From Actinophytocola sp044466355 (lineage in GTDB: Bacteria; Actinomycetota; Actinomycetes; Mycobacteriales; Pseudonocardiaceae): a DNA stretch of 64,000 nt. Within the stretch, counting starts at the first letter, position 1, and every line of letters begins with the position of its first letter. Of the stretch, positions 9,153 to 16,607 are shown in pieces. The notes beneath the pieces are model-generated. The model saw only the letters and a list, made by a program, of their open reading frames with translations. It did no database searches and was not told where the DNA came from. A program made the position numbers and the translations under genes. The stretch spans positions 62,001 through 126,000 of the forward strand of contig NZ_JBITMQ010000014.1 of assembly GCF_044466355.1 (NCBI RefSeq), read 5' to 3'.

Positions 9153-10310
9153 ATGGCAGAGGACACGAGTCGATGGGGATTCGAGACGCGCGCTATCCAC
9201 GCTGGTCAGCGGCCTGATCCGCGGACCGGTTCGGTGGTCGTGCCGATCTACGCGACGTCCACTTTCGCCCAGGACGGCGTCGGTGGGCTGCGTGAGGGAG
9301 GGTACGAGTACTCGCGCACCGCGAACCCCACGCGCACCGCGCTCGAGGAGGCACTGGCCTCGCTCGAGGGCGGCAGGCACGCGCTCGCGTTCGCGTCCGG
9401 CATGGCCGCGTCGGACATCGCGCTGCGTGCCATGACGCGGCCCGGCGACCACGTGATCCTCGGCGGTGACGCGTACGGCGGCACGTTCCGCCTGATGGAC
9501 AAGGTCATGACGCTGTGGGGTGTCGAGTACACGAGCGTCGACCTCGCCGACGTCGACGCCGCGCGCAACGCCGTGCGCCCCAACACCAAGGTCATCTGGA
9601 CCGAGACGCCCACCAACCCGTTGCTGGGCATCGCCGACATCACCGCGCTGGCCCAGGTCGCGGCCGACGCCGGGGCGCGCCTGGTCGTGGACAACACGTT
9701 CGCGAGCCCGTACCTGCAGTCGCCGCTCGGCCTTGGCGCGGACGTGGTCCTGCACTCCACCACCAAGTACATCGGCGGGCACGCCGACGTGGTCGGCGGC
9801 GCGCTGGTCACGTCCGACGACACGCTGCACGAGCAGTTCGCCTTCCTGCGCAACGCGGTCGGCGCGGTGCCGGGCCCGTTCGACGCGTTCCTGACGCTGC
9901 GTGGCGCGAAGACCCTCGCCGTCCGCATGGAACGGCACAGCGACAACGCGGAGCGGGTCGTCGAGGCGCTGCTCGGCCACGCCAAGGTCACGAAGGTCTA
10001 CTACCCGGGCCTCGCCGACCACCCCGGGCACGAGATCGCGGCGAAGCAGATGCGGCGGTTCGGCGGCATGGTGTCGTTCGAGGTCACGGGCGGTGAGGAG
10101 GCCGCGCTGGCGATCGCGGCCCGCACGACGTTGTTCATCCTCGGCGAGTCGCTCGGCGGTGTGGAGTCGCTGATCGAGCACCCCGGCAGGATGACGCACG
10201 CCAGCACGGCGGGCTCGCCGCTGGAGGTGCCGGGCAACCTGCTGCGTCTGTCCGTCGGCATCGAGGAGGCCACCGACCTGGTCGACGACCTGCTGGCGGC
10301 ACTGGACTGA
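9153..10310 (+). CDS. metB: cystathionine gamma-synthase
   Basis: A 385-aa PLP enzyme of the Cys/Met metabolism family. The Schiff-base lysine is Lys205 in LHSTTKYIGGHADVVGG. YEYSRTANPTR and FASGMAA are cofactor/substrate loops, and the C-terminal LIEHPGRMTHAS motif is typical. It joins O-acyl-homoserine with cysteine to give cystathionine. Cystathionine gamma-lyase and O-acetylhomoserine sulfhydrylase are close relatives that cannot be excluded by eye, but the adjacent cbs and conserved position (Rv1079) favour a transsulfuration enzyme. ATG start with TACCCT six bases upstream and no Shine-Dalgarno. Confidence 0.9.
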   Translation: MAEDTSRWGFETRAIHAGQRPDPRTGSVVVPIYATSTFAQDGVGGLREGGYEYSRTANPTRTALEEALASLEGGRHALAFASGMAASDIALRAMTRPGDHVILGGDAYGGTFRLMDKVMTLWGVEYTSVDLADVDAARNAVRPNTKVIWTETPTNPLLGIADITALAQVAADAGARLVVDNTFASPYLQSPLGLGADVVLHSTTKYIGGHADVVGGALVTSDDTLHEQFAFLRNAVGAVPGPFDAFLTLRGAKTLAVRMERHSDNAERVVEALLGHAKVTKVYYPGLADHPGHEIAAKQMRRFGGMVSFEVTGGEEAALAIAARTTLFILGESLGGVESLIEHPGRMTHASTAGSPLEVPGNLLRLSVGIEEATDLVDDLLAALD

Positions 10311-10322
10311 CCCACGCTGGAC

Positions 10323-10351
10323 AACACGTGTTCTCCCTCGGCGGGTATTCT
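10323..10351 (+). promoter_or_regulatory. palindrome and candidate -10 upstream of the small secreted protein
   Basis: The perfect 10-bp palindrome AACACGTGTT (10323-10332) lies 13 bp before TATTCT (10346-10351), a plausible -10. The arrangement suggests a regulator site overlapping the -35 region. Confidence 0.35.
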
Positions 10352-10389
10352 CGATTGCAACAAAGGGATCTCGGACGCAGGAGACGAGC

Positions 10390-10659
10390 ATGGCGGTCGG
10401 GGCACGGGTAGCGGGTGCGCTTCCGTTGGCTGGGGCGACACTGGCCGCCGTCGCGTTGGCCGGGGTCGCGGTGTTCACGGTCCAGCAGGCGGGCTGCGGG
10501 GATCCGGGCCACTACATCCAGCACGACGACGGTCAGATCGAGCTGGTCGGCAGCTGCGTCGACCCGGAGCACCTGCCGCCCGCACCGGACGAGCACTACG
10601 ACAGCGACGAGGTGGCACCGGCCCTGAACAACCTGGGCCGGGTCGACCAAGCCCCCTAG
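10390..10659 (+). CDS. small secreted or membrane-anchored protein, unknown function
   Basis: An 89-aa protein. A hydrophobic segment (residues 7-32, ending near VFTVQQAGCG) acts as a signal or anchor. A short acidic domain follows, with two cysteines (CGDPGHYIQ and GSCVDPEHL) that could form a disulfide outside the cell, and the tail is rich in Asp, Glu and Pro. CAGGAGA precedes the ATG. It has its own promoter candidate and a strong terminator, so it is a single-gene unit. I do not recognise the family. Confidence 0.7.
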   Translation: MAVGARVAGALPLAGATLAAVALAGVAVFTVQQAGCGDPGHYIQHDDGQIELVGSCVDPEHLPPAPDEHYDSDEVAPALNNLGRVDQAP

Positions 10660-10663
10660 AACG

Positions 10664-10701
10664 AAAAGTGGCGGTGGCCCGGAGGCCACCGCCACTTTTT
10701 T
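10664..10701. terminator. strong bidirectional intrinsic terminator
   Basis: A perfect 16-bp stem (AAAAGTGGCGGTGGCC and its complement, loop CGGA) with an A-run on one side and a T-run on the other. It would terminate both the small secreted protein gene and hppD, which converge here. Confidence 0.9.
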
Positions 10702-10713
10702 GTCGTGTCCCGG

Positions 10714-11883
10714 TCAGAGGTTGCCGCGGCGCTCCTGCTCGCGCTCGATGGCCTCGAACAGCGCCTTGAAGTTGCCCTTGCCGAAGCCCAGCGAGCCGTG
10801 CCGCTCGATCAGCTCGTAGAACACGGTGGGCCGGTCACCGATGGGCGCCGTGAAGATCTGCAGCAGGTAGCCGTCCTCGTCGCGGTCCACCAGGATGCGG
10901 TGTTCCTTCAGCACCTCGATCGGCACCCGCACCTCACCGATGCGGGCCCGCAGCTCCGGGTCGTCGTAGTAGGAGTCCGGGGTGTCGAGGAACTCGATGC
11001 CCGCCGCCCGCATCGCCTTGACCGTCTCGACGATGTCGTTCGTGGCGAGCGCGATGTGCTGGCAGCCCGCGCCGTCGTAGTACTCGAGGTACTCGTCGAT
11101 CTGCGACTTCTTCTTCGCGATCGCGGGCTCGTTGAGCGGGAACTTCACGCGGTGGTTGCCGTTGGAGACCACCTTGGACATCAGCGCCGAGTAGTCGGTG
11201 GCGATGTCGTCGCCGACGAACTCCGCCATGTTCACGAAGCCCATCACGCGGTTGTAGAACTCGACCCAGTAGTCCATCCTGCCCAGCTCGACGTTGCCGA
11301 CGCAGTGGTCGACGGCCTGGAAGAGCCGCTTGCGGGCGGGCACCGACGAGGTCTTCGCGATGTACCCGGGCAGGTAGGGGCCCGCGTAGCGGGAGCGGTC
11401 GATGAGCGTGTGCCTCGTCTCGCCGTACGTGGCGATGGCGGCCTGCCGGACGGTGCCGAACTCGTCGGAGACGTCGTGCGGCTCCTCGAGCACGGTCGCG
11501 CCCTGCGCGCGGGCGTGGGCGATGCACTGGTCGACGTCGGCGACCTCCAGCGCGAGGTCGACGACCCCGTCGCCGTGCTTGGCGTGGTGGGCGTGCAGCG
11601 GGCTGCCGGGCGCGACCCCGCCGTTGATCACGAAGCGGGCGGACCCGGACTTCAGCACGAACGACTTGTGGTCGCGGTTGCCGGTCTCCGGACCCGAGTA
11701 GGCGACGAGCGTCATGCCGAACGCGGCCTGGTAGAACCACGCGGTCTGCGTCGCGTTGCCGGTCACGAACACGACCGCGTCCATCGCCTTGACGGGGAAC
11801 GGGTCCTTGGACTCGTCGTAGTCGACCAGCCCGACGAGCTGGCGCATCTGGTCGAAGGTGACGTCGTCGATGGTGTCGGTCAT
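10714..11883 (-). CDS. hppD: 4-hydroxyphenylpyruvate dioxygenase
   Basis: A 389-aa Fe(II) dioxygenase converting 4-hydroxyphenylpyruvate to homogentisate (tyrosine degradation). It has two vicinal-oxygen-chelate domains. Candidate iron ligands are the His of DHCVGNVELG, the His of CQHIALAT and the Glu of VFYELIERHG. The C-terminal GSLGFGKGNFKALFEAIE is a family signature. Start ATG 11883 has GGGAGGAC upstream. A divergent Lrp/AsnC regulator lies 145 bp away with an inverted repeat between them. The pair interrupts the metB-greA order seen in mycobacteria, so it is probably an insertion. No hmgA is present nearby. Confidence 0.95.
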   Translation of the reverse strand: MTDTIDDVTFDQMRQLVGLVDYDESKDPFPVKAMDAVVFVTGNATQTAWFYQAAFGMTLVAYSGPETGNRDHKSFVLKSGSARFVINGGVAPGSPLHAHHAKHGDGVVDLALEVADVDQCIAHARAQGATVLEEPHDVSDEFGTVRQAAIATYGETRHTLIDRSRYAGPYLPGYIAKTSSVPARKRLFQAVDHCVGNVELGRMDYWVEFYNRVMGFVNMAEFVGDDIATDYSALMSKVVSNGNHRVKFPLNEPAIAKKKSQIDEYLEYYDGAGCQHIALATNDIVETVKAMRAAGIEFLDTPDSYYDDPELRARIGEVRVPIEVLKEHRILVDRDEDGYLLQIFTAPIGDRPTVFYELIERHGSLGFGKGNFKALFEAIEREQERRGNL

Positions 11884-11933
11884 GGCGTCCTCCCTGTGGT
11901 GCGGTAACCGCAGGATCTGTCGTGCCGGGCAGT

Positions 11934-11973
11934 CTGTGCAACAGTCGCTTGATTTACTGGACAACCTGCACAG
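11934..11973. promoter_or_regulatory. inverted repeat between hppD and the Lrp regulator
   Basis: CTGTGCA (11934-11940) and TGCACAG (11967-11973) form a perfect 7-bp inverted repeat whose half-sites are 33 bp apart, about three helical turns. Lrp-type regulators often bind such spaced dyads. It is a candidate operator controlling hppD and the regulator. Confidence 0.45.
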
Positions 11974-12028
11974 AAGTCGCCCACAGTTGGCGGACAAGAT
12001 GAGCAGTATGCGCAGGAAGTGGAGCACG

Positions 12029-12517
12029 ATGGGAGAAATCGACCGGCTGGACGCCAGGCTGCTGCTCCTGCTCACCGACGAGCCAAGGCTCGGTGTGCTG
12101 GAGTGTTCACGCCGCCTGGGGGTCGCGCGGGGCACCGTGCAGGCGCGGATGGACCGGCTCGAACAGCGCGGCGTGCTGACCGGGTTCCCGCCGGACGTGG
12201 ACCTGGCCGCGATGGGCTACGGCCTCACGGCGTTCGCGGTGCTGGAGATCGCGCAGGGCAAGCGGGCCGAGGTGACCGAGCGGCTCCGCGCCATCGACGA
12301 GGTGTGCGAGGTGCACGCCACGACGGGCGAGGGCGATCTGCTCGTGCGGATGGTGGCGACGTCGAACGCGGACCTGCAACGGGTGATCGACGAGGTGGTC
12401 GACGTGCGGTGGGTGAGCAGGACGTCCACGTCCATCGCGCTGTCGACGCCGATCCCGTCGCGGGTGCGGCCCCTGCTGGAGAAGGTCGCGGGACGCGAAG
12501 AAGGGCCCGGGCGATGA
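12029..12517 (+). CDS. Lrp/AsnC family transcriptional regulator
   Basis: About 162 aa. The N-terminal AsnC-type helix-turn-helix (IDRLDARLLLLL, then CSRRLGVARGTVQARMDRLE) is followed by a RAM-type ligand-binding domain (residues 70-150) with the VCEVHATTGEGDLLVRMVA strand. Possible ATG starts are 12008 and 12029; the latter follows GGAG and begins MGEIDRL, typical for the family. Divergence from hppD and a shared dyad suggest control of tyrosine catabolism in response to an aromatic amino acid; this is inference. The stop codon lies inside the loop of the following terminator. Confidence 0.88.
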   Translation: MGEIDRLDARLLLLLTDEPRLGVLECSRRLGVARGTVQARMDRLEQRGVLTGFPPDVDLAAMGYGLTAFAVLEIAQGKRAEVTERLRAIDEVCEVHATTGEGDLLVRMVATSNADLQRVIDEVVDVRWVSRTSTSIALSTPIPSRVRPLLEKVAGREEGPGR

Positions 12518-12530
12518 CGCCCGGGCCCTT
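12501..12530. terminator. bidirectional terminator overlapping the Lrp stop codon
   Basis: A perfect 13-bp stem AAGGGCCCGGGCG / CGCCCGGGCCCTT with loop ATGA. The TGA stop of the regulator is partly in the loop. greA ends 18 bp further on from the other side. Confidence 0.8.
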
Positions 12531-12547
12531 CGGACATTCGTGGGGGC

Positions 12548-13036
12548 TCAGCCCGCGTACGGCACGGCCTTGACCAGGGTCACCTTCTGCATGGACCCGT
12601 TGGGCAGCTCGTAGGAGCGGGTCTCGCCCTCCTTGGCGCCCAGCAGGGCCTTGCCCAGCGGCGACTCGGGCGAGTAGACCTCCAGCTCCCCTTCCGCACC
12701 CTCCTCCCGAGTGGCGAGGAGGAACTTCTCGTCCTCGTCGTCGCCGTCGTAGCGGATGGTGAGCACTTTCCCGGGCTCGGCCAGACCGTCGTTCTGGGGC
12801 GCTTCGCCGACCTTGGCGTTGCGCAACAGCTCCTGCAGGTGGCGGATCCGCGCCTCTTTCTGCCCCTGCTCCTCACGGGCCGCGTGGTAGCCCCCGTTCT
12901 CCTTGAGGTCACCCTCCTCGCGGCTCGTGTTGATCTTCTCGGCGAGTACCGGGCGATTCGCGATCAGCTCGTCGAGCTCCTGCTTGAGCCGACCGTAGGC
13001 CTCCTGGGTCAGCCAGGTCACCTGGGTGTCGCTCAC
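12548..13036 (-). CDS. greA: transcription elongation factor GreA
   Basis: A 162-aa Gre factor that restarts backtracked RNA polymerase by stimulating transcript cleavage. The N-terminal coiled coil spans residues 10-80, with the tip motif SREEGDLKENGGYHAAREEQ carrying the acidic pair that acts in the polymerase secondary channel. The C-terminal FKBP-like domain includes YSPESPLGKALLGAKEGE. Two GTG starts are possible; the one at 13036 has GAGGAG at nine bases, while the one at 13042 is too close. Conserved neighbourhood with DUF4307 and mca, as in Rv1080c-Rv1082. Confidence 0.97.
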   Translation of the reverse strand: MSDTQVTWLTQEAYGRLKQELDELIANRPVLAEKINTSREEGDLKENGGYHAAREEQGQKEARIRHLQELLRNAKVGEAPQNDGLAEPGKVLTIRYDGDDEDEKFLLATREEGAEGELEVYSPESPLGKALLGAKEGETRSYELPNGSMQKVTLVKAVPYAG

Positions 13037-13118
13037 GGTCACCAACTCCTCGTCAATACTTCCGGATCCCGGGGATTCGGGGCGGTAGTCCCGGGTGGGC
13101 GGCGGACACCCGGAATGG

Positions 13119-13145
13119 AAAAACACGGCCCGCCATGGGGCCGTG
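13119..13145 (-). terminator. intrinsic terminator between DUF4307 and greA
   Basis: On the minus strand, CACGGCCC, loop CATGGC, GGGCCGTG, then TTTTT. It ends transcripts coming from the DUF4307 gene. greA must then use a promoter in the roughly 80 bp before its start. Confidence 0.8.
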
Positions 13146-13221
13146 CAGGTACGTCAGAATACCACGGATGCCAGACGAGGCTTGTCCGTTATGTCCGATT
13201 GGCCGTGGGGATTGGTCTAGT

Positions 13222-13662
13222 TCACCCTGATGGCGGCATGTGTTTGGACAGATATGCCGGTACCTGATAAGAGCACCCGAAGACATCGGCGGTGACCGGT
13301 TCGCCGCTGCTCGTGACGACGGTGGTCATCGTCATGGTGCCCGCGCCAGGCGGGATGTACACCTCCTTGCGCCCACCTTCACTGCCGTCGAGCACCCGCA
13401 CCCGCACGATGCACACCGCGGGCTCCTCCGGCGTGTCCCTGGTGACGTCGAACGTCATCCTCATGCGGTCGTCGGGCAGGTTCGCGAAGTTCGTGACCTG
13501 CGTTTCGATGGCGGGCGTGCCGAGGTTCTGGTAGCCGATCCAGGCCACCACACCGCTCACCACCAGCGCGATCGCGCCGATGACCCAGTAGGTCCGCCTG
13601 GACGCCCGCTTCGGCTTCGTGCCGTAACGGTCCTCCAGCAGCGTGCTACCGGGGGCGGTCAT
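13222..13662 (-). CDS. DUF4307 domain-containing membrane protein (Rv1081c-like)
   Basis: A 146-aa protein. A short cytoplasmic N-terminus (LLEDRYGTKPKRASRRT) precedes one transmembrane helix at about residues 27-48. An extracytoplasmic beta-rich domain follows with two cysteines (AVCIVRVRVLDG and FGCSYQVP). This is the DUF4307 architecture, conserved in actinobacteria beside greA and mca. Start ATG 13662 with a GGAGG-like site. Function unknown; divergent from mca, so the 140-bp spacer holds both promoters. Confidence 0.88.
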   Translation of the reverse strand: MTAPGSTLLEDRYGTKPKRASRRTYWVIGAIALVVSGVVAWIGYQNLGTPAIETQVTNFANLPDDRMRMTFDVTRDTPEEPAVCIVRVRVLDGSEGGRKEVYIPPGAGTMTMTTVVTSSGEPVTADVFGCSYQVPAYLSKHMPPSG

Positions 13663-13802
13663 CCTCGGGCCTCCACACGAAAATGTCGGTGCCGACGGGA
13701 ACAATGCACCCCGCCGGAGTGGTTCGTATGTCCGAGCCGAGTATCCGCTCACCGCCGAGGGCGGGTGACTCCGGGGGACGTTCAGGGAGGAACCGAAGGG
13801 TC

Positions 13803-14684
13803 ATGGCTGAGAAGCTGCGTCTGATGACGGTGCACGCGCATCCCGACGACGAGTCGAGCAAGGGCGCCGCCACGATGGTGAAATACGTGGCCGAAGGGCA
13901 CGAGGTCATGGTCGTGACCTGTACGGGTGGGGAGCGGGGCGACATCCTCAACCCGGCCATGGAGCGGCCCGAGGTGCTCGAGGACATGGTCGGGTACCGC
14001 CGCAAGGAGATGGCCCGCGCCGCCGAGATCCTCGGCGTGCGGCACCACTGGCTGGGTTTCGTCGACTCCGGGCTGCCGGAGGGCGACCCGAAGCCGCCGC
14101 TGCCGGAGGGCTGCTTCGCGCTGGTGCCGCTCGAGGAGTCGGTGCCGCCGCTGGTCAAGCTCATGCGTGAGTTCAAGCCGCACGTCGTCATCACCTACGA
14201 CGAGAACGGCGGCTACCCCCACCCGGACCACATCCGTTGCCACGAGGTGTCGGTCGCGGCGTTCGACGCGGCGGGCGACCCGGACCTGTACCCCGAGGCG
14301 GGCGAGGTGTGGACGCCGCTGAAGCTCTACTACTCGCACGGCTTCTCCCGCAAGCGGATGACCGCCATCCACGAGGCGCTGCTGGCCCGCGACCTGGAGT
14401 CCCCGTACGCCGAGTGGCTCGAGAAATGGGACGAATCACGCGGCGATGTCGCCGACCGGGTGACGACGCGTGTCGAGTGTGGGGAATACTTCGAGAAGAG
14501 GGACGCCGCGCTGCTCGCCCACGCGACGCAGATCGACCCCAACAGCCGCTGGTTCTTCGTGCCGCTGGAGATCCAGCGGGAGGTCTGGCCGTACGAGGAG
14601 TACGAGCTGGTGCGGTCCCTGGTGGACACGACACTGCCTGAGGACGACCTGTTCTCGGGGATCACGGAGAAGGTAAGCGCATGA
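13803..14684 (+). CDS. mca: mycothiol S-conjugate amidase
   Basis: A 293-aa zinc amidase of the PIG-L/LmbE family. It cleaves mycothiol S-conjugates into GlcN-inositol and a mercapturate, which is exported as a detoxification product. Zinc ligands are in HAHPDDESSKGA (residues 10-21) and in GGYPHPDHIRCHE. The long insertion with YYSHGFSRKRM and the ERGDILNPAM stretch separate Mca from MshB. The ATG at 13803 has GGGAGGAACC upstream. The next gene overlaps by four bases. mshB, the pathway's deacetylase, is at 53.7 kb in this window. Confidence 0.95.
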   Translation: MAEKLRLMTVHAHPDDESSKGAATMVKYVAEGHEVMVVTCTGGERGDILNPAMERPEVLEDMVGYRRKEMARAAEILGVRHHWLGFVDSGLPEGDPKPPLPEGCFALVPLEESVPPLVKLMREFKPHVVITYDENGGYPHPDHIRCHEVSVAAFDAAGDPDLYPEAGEVWTPLKLYYSHGFSRKRMTAIHEALLARDLESPYAEWLEKWDESRGDVADRVTTRVECGEYFEKRDAALLAHATQIDPNSRWFFVPLEIQREVWPYEEYELVRSLVDTTLPEDDLFSGITEKVSA

Positions 14685-15052
14685 CTTCAGGTTCCGGCCC
14701 ACTGTTCATGGGGCCGGACGTGGCCGACGCACAGACGGTCGCGGTCGTCGAGGTCGCGTCCCAGCCCTCCGAGCAGAACGAGCCCGGTGGGCGGGGCGCG
14801 GACTTCGGCAAGTCGTCACCGGTCGGCCTCCTGGTGCTGCTGCTGTTCTTCATCGCGGTCGCGTTCCTGGTCCGGTCGATGACCAAGCACCTCAAGCGGG
14901 TGCCCGCGTCGTTCGACAAGGAGCCCGACGCTTCGGACGAGTCGGACGAGTCCGACGCAGCCGACAAGGAACCCGGGGACACGGCTCCGGAAGACGGGGA
15001 GACCCCGGCGGACAAGCCCGCGGAGAGCAACGCCGAAGAGAAGAAGAGCTAG
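14681..15052 (+). CDS. small single-pass membrane protein coupled to mca (Rv1083-like)
   Basis: A 123-aa protein. The polar N-terminus of about 45 residues is followed by one TM helix (VGLLVLLLFFIAVAFLV, about residues 48-64) and then the basic SMTKHLKRVP. A 50-residue highly acidic, Ser/Asp/Glu-rich disordered tail follows. It overlaps the mca stop by ATGA, so it is translationally coupled. It holds the place of Rv1083 in mycobacteria. Function unknown; possibly a membrane scaffold. Confidence 0.85.
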   Translation: MTSGSGPLFMGPDVADAQTVAVVEVASQPSEQNEPGGRGADFGKSSPVGLLVLLLFFIAVAFLVRSMTKHLKRVPASFDKEPDASDESDESDAADKEPGDTAPEDGETPADKPAESNAEEKKS

Positions 15053-15693
15053 CCACCCAGGATGCCCGCCTCATAGGCGGTGATCGCGGCCTGGACGCGG
15101 TTCTGCACGTCCAGACCACGCAGGATCGACGACAGGTGGGCCTTCACGGTCCCCTCCGCCAGGTGCAGGTCCCGCGCGATCTCCTGGTTCGACAGCCCCC
15201 GCCCGACGAGCGTGAGCACGTCCCGCTCCCTCGGCGTGAGCGCCTCGACCTTCTTCCGCGCGACCGCGGGCCTGGTCAGCTCGCTCGTACGGAGCCCGGC
15301 GATGACCCGGTGCGCCACCCTCGGTGACAGGTAGGCGGCGCCGTCCGCGACCGCCCGCACCGCGATCAGCAGCTCACGCGGGTCGGCGGCCTTGAGCAGG
15401 AAGCCGCTCGCCCCGTCGGCGAGCGCCCTCGCCACGTAGTCGTCCTCGTCGAACGTCGTCAGCACCACCACCGGCACGACACCCGCCAGCTCGGCGGACG
15501 CGGCCAGGCCGTCGAGCCGCGGCATCCGGATGTCCATGAGCACGACGTCCGGCTGGTGCGCGTGTGCGAGCTCCACGGCCTCCCGTCCGTCGGCCGCCTC
15601 CGCGACGACCGTGATGCCGGGGTCGGTCGCGAGGATCGCCGTCAACCCGGCGCGGATCATGGCCTCGTCGTCGGCGAGCAGGACCCGGATCAC
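15049..15693 (-). CDS. NarL/LuxR-family response regulator
   Basis: A 214-aa two-component regulator. The receiver domain (residues 1-118) has acidic pocket DDE near residue 8, phospho-acceptor Asp in VVLMDIRMPRLDG, Thr in VVLTTFDEDDY and Lys in FLLKAADP. The C-terminal LuxR-type helix-turn-helix contains LTPRERDVLTLVGRGLSNQE and AEGTVKAHLSSIL. The GTG start overlaps the kinase stop by four bases. It is the third gene of a coupled operon with a serine hydrolase and a kinase. Target genes unknown; autoregulation is likely. Its stop overlaps the convergent Rv1083-like gene by four bases. Confidence 0.95.
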   Translation of the reverse strand: MIRVLLADDEAMIRAGLTAILATDPGITVVAEAADGREAVELAHAHQPDVVLMDIRMPRLDGLAASAELAGVVPVVVLTTFDEDDYVARALADGASGFLLKAADPRELLIAVRAVADGAAYLSPRVAHRVIAGLRTSELTRPAVARKKVEALTPRERDVLTLVGRGLSNQEIARDLHLAEGTVKAHLSSILRGLDVQNRVQAAITAYEAGILGG

Positions 15694-16607
15694 GTGAGCG
15701 GCACCTCCGCGGTGAGGTCGAAGCGGCCGTCGCCGCTGGTGGTGTCGAGACGCCCACCGAGCAGCCGCAGCCGTTCCGCCAGCCCGACGAGCCCGCTGCC
15801 GCCGGTGCCGGGCGCGGTGTGGGCCGGGTTGGACACGGTGAGGCGCGCGGTGTGCGCGGTGACGTCGAGCGTGACCGTCGCAGGTGCGCCGGGTGCGTGC
15901 CGGGCCACGTTGGTGAGCGCCTCGCGGACGACCCGGCGGATCGCCTGGTCGACCAGGTCGGGCAGGGGCACGAGGCCACGGGTGTGGACGGTCATGCCCG
16001 CGGCCCTGGCCCGGTCGACGGTCTCCTCGACGGACGGCGCGTCGTCGCGGTCGCGGAGCATCGCGATGGTCTGCCGCAGCTGGTCGGTGGCGCTGACGGC
16101 GAGGGCGCGCAGCTCACCGGCCACCTGCCGGTGCTCGGTGGTCAGCGCGGGCGACAGCTCCAGCGCGCCGGCCCGCAACGCGATCAGCGCCAGCTCGTGC
16201 CCGAGCGAGTCGTGCAGGTCGGCGGCCACCCGCCCCCGCTCGGCGAGCCGCGCCCGCTCGGCGACGTGCTCCTGCTCGCGTTCCAGCTGGCGCACCCGCT
16301 CCCGCTCGGCCGCGACGAGCAGTGCCTGCTGCCGCCGGTACCGCCCGGCGAGCCACGGCAGCACGACGACCACGCCGAGGATCAGCAGGGTGGAGACGCC
16401 TTCCGGGATGCTGACGACGACCCCGACCCCGCACCCGCCGAGCGCGGCGGCGCCGAGGATCCACCAGCCGAACCGCTGGTCGACGTGCCGTCCGTGCAGG
16501 TAGGCGAGGACGCCGAGCGCGAGGTAGGCGGCGACCCGCCACACGGGCATGTTGTTCACGTCCAGCCCGCCGACCAGCCCGAGGACGGCGAGCACCCCGA
16601 GCCTCAC
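15690..16607 (-). CDS. sensor histidine kinase (HisKA_3 type)
   Basis: A 305-aa NarL-partner kinase. Four hydrophobic segments in residues 1-95 form a membrane sensor with almost no extracellular loops, suggesting membrane-state sensing. The phospho-acceptor is in RVAADLHDSLGHELALIAL. The ATPase domain has VREALTNVARHAPG (N box) and GSGLVGLAERLRLLGG (G box). GTG start at 16607 overlaps the hydrolase stop (GTGA). A much longer open frame runs upstream but is antisense to nothing useful and lacks family features, so the short reading is preferred. Confidence 0.92.
   Translation of the reverse strand: MRLGVLAVLGLVGGLDVNNMPVWRVAAYLALGVLAYLHGRHVDQRFGWWILGAAALGGCGVGVVVSIPEGVSTLLILGVVVVLPWLAGRYRRQQALLVAAERERVRQLEREQEHVAERARLAERGRVAADLHDSLGHELALIALRAGALELSPALTTEHRQVAGELRALAVSATDQLRQTIAMLRDRDDAPSVEETVDRARAAGMTVHTRGLVPLPDLVDQAIRRVVREALTNVARHAPGAPATVTLDVTAHTARLTVSNPAHTAPGTGGSGLVGLAERLRLLGGRLDTTSGDGRFDLTAEVPLT

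Noticed and set aside
7710..10478. 922-codon minus-strand open frame covering the proline-rich gene and metB
   Set aside because: The antisense strand of two well-supported genes; composition typical of reverse-frame shadows.
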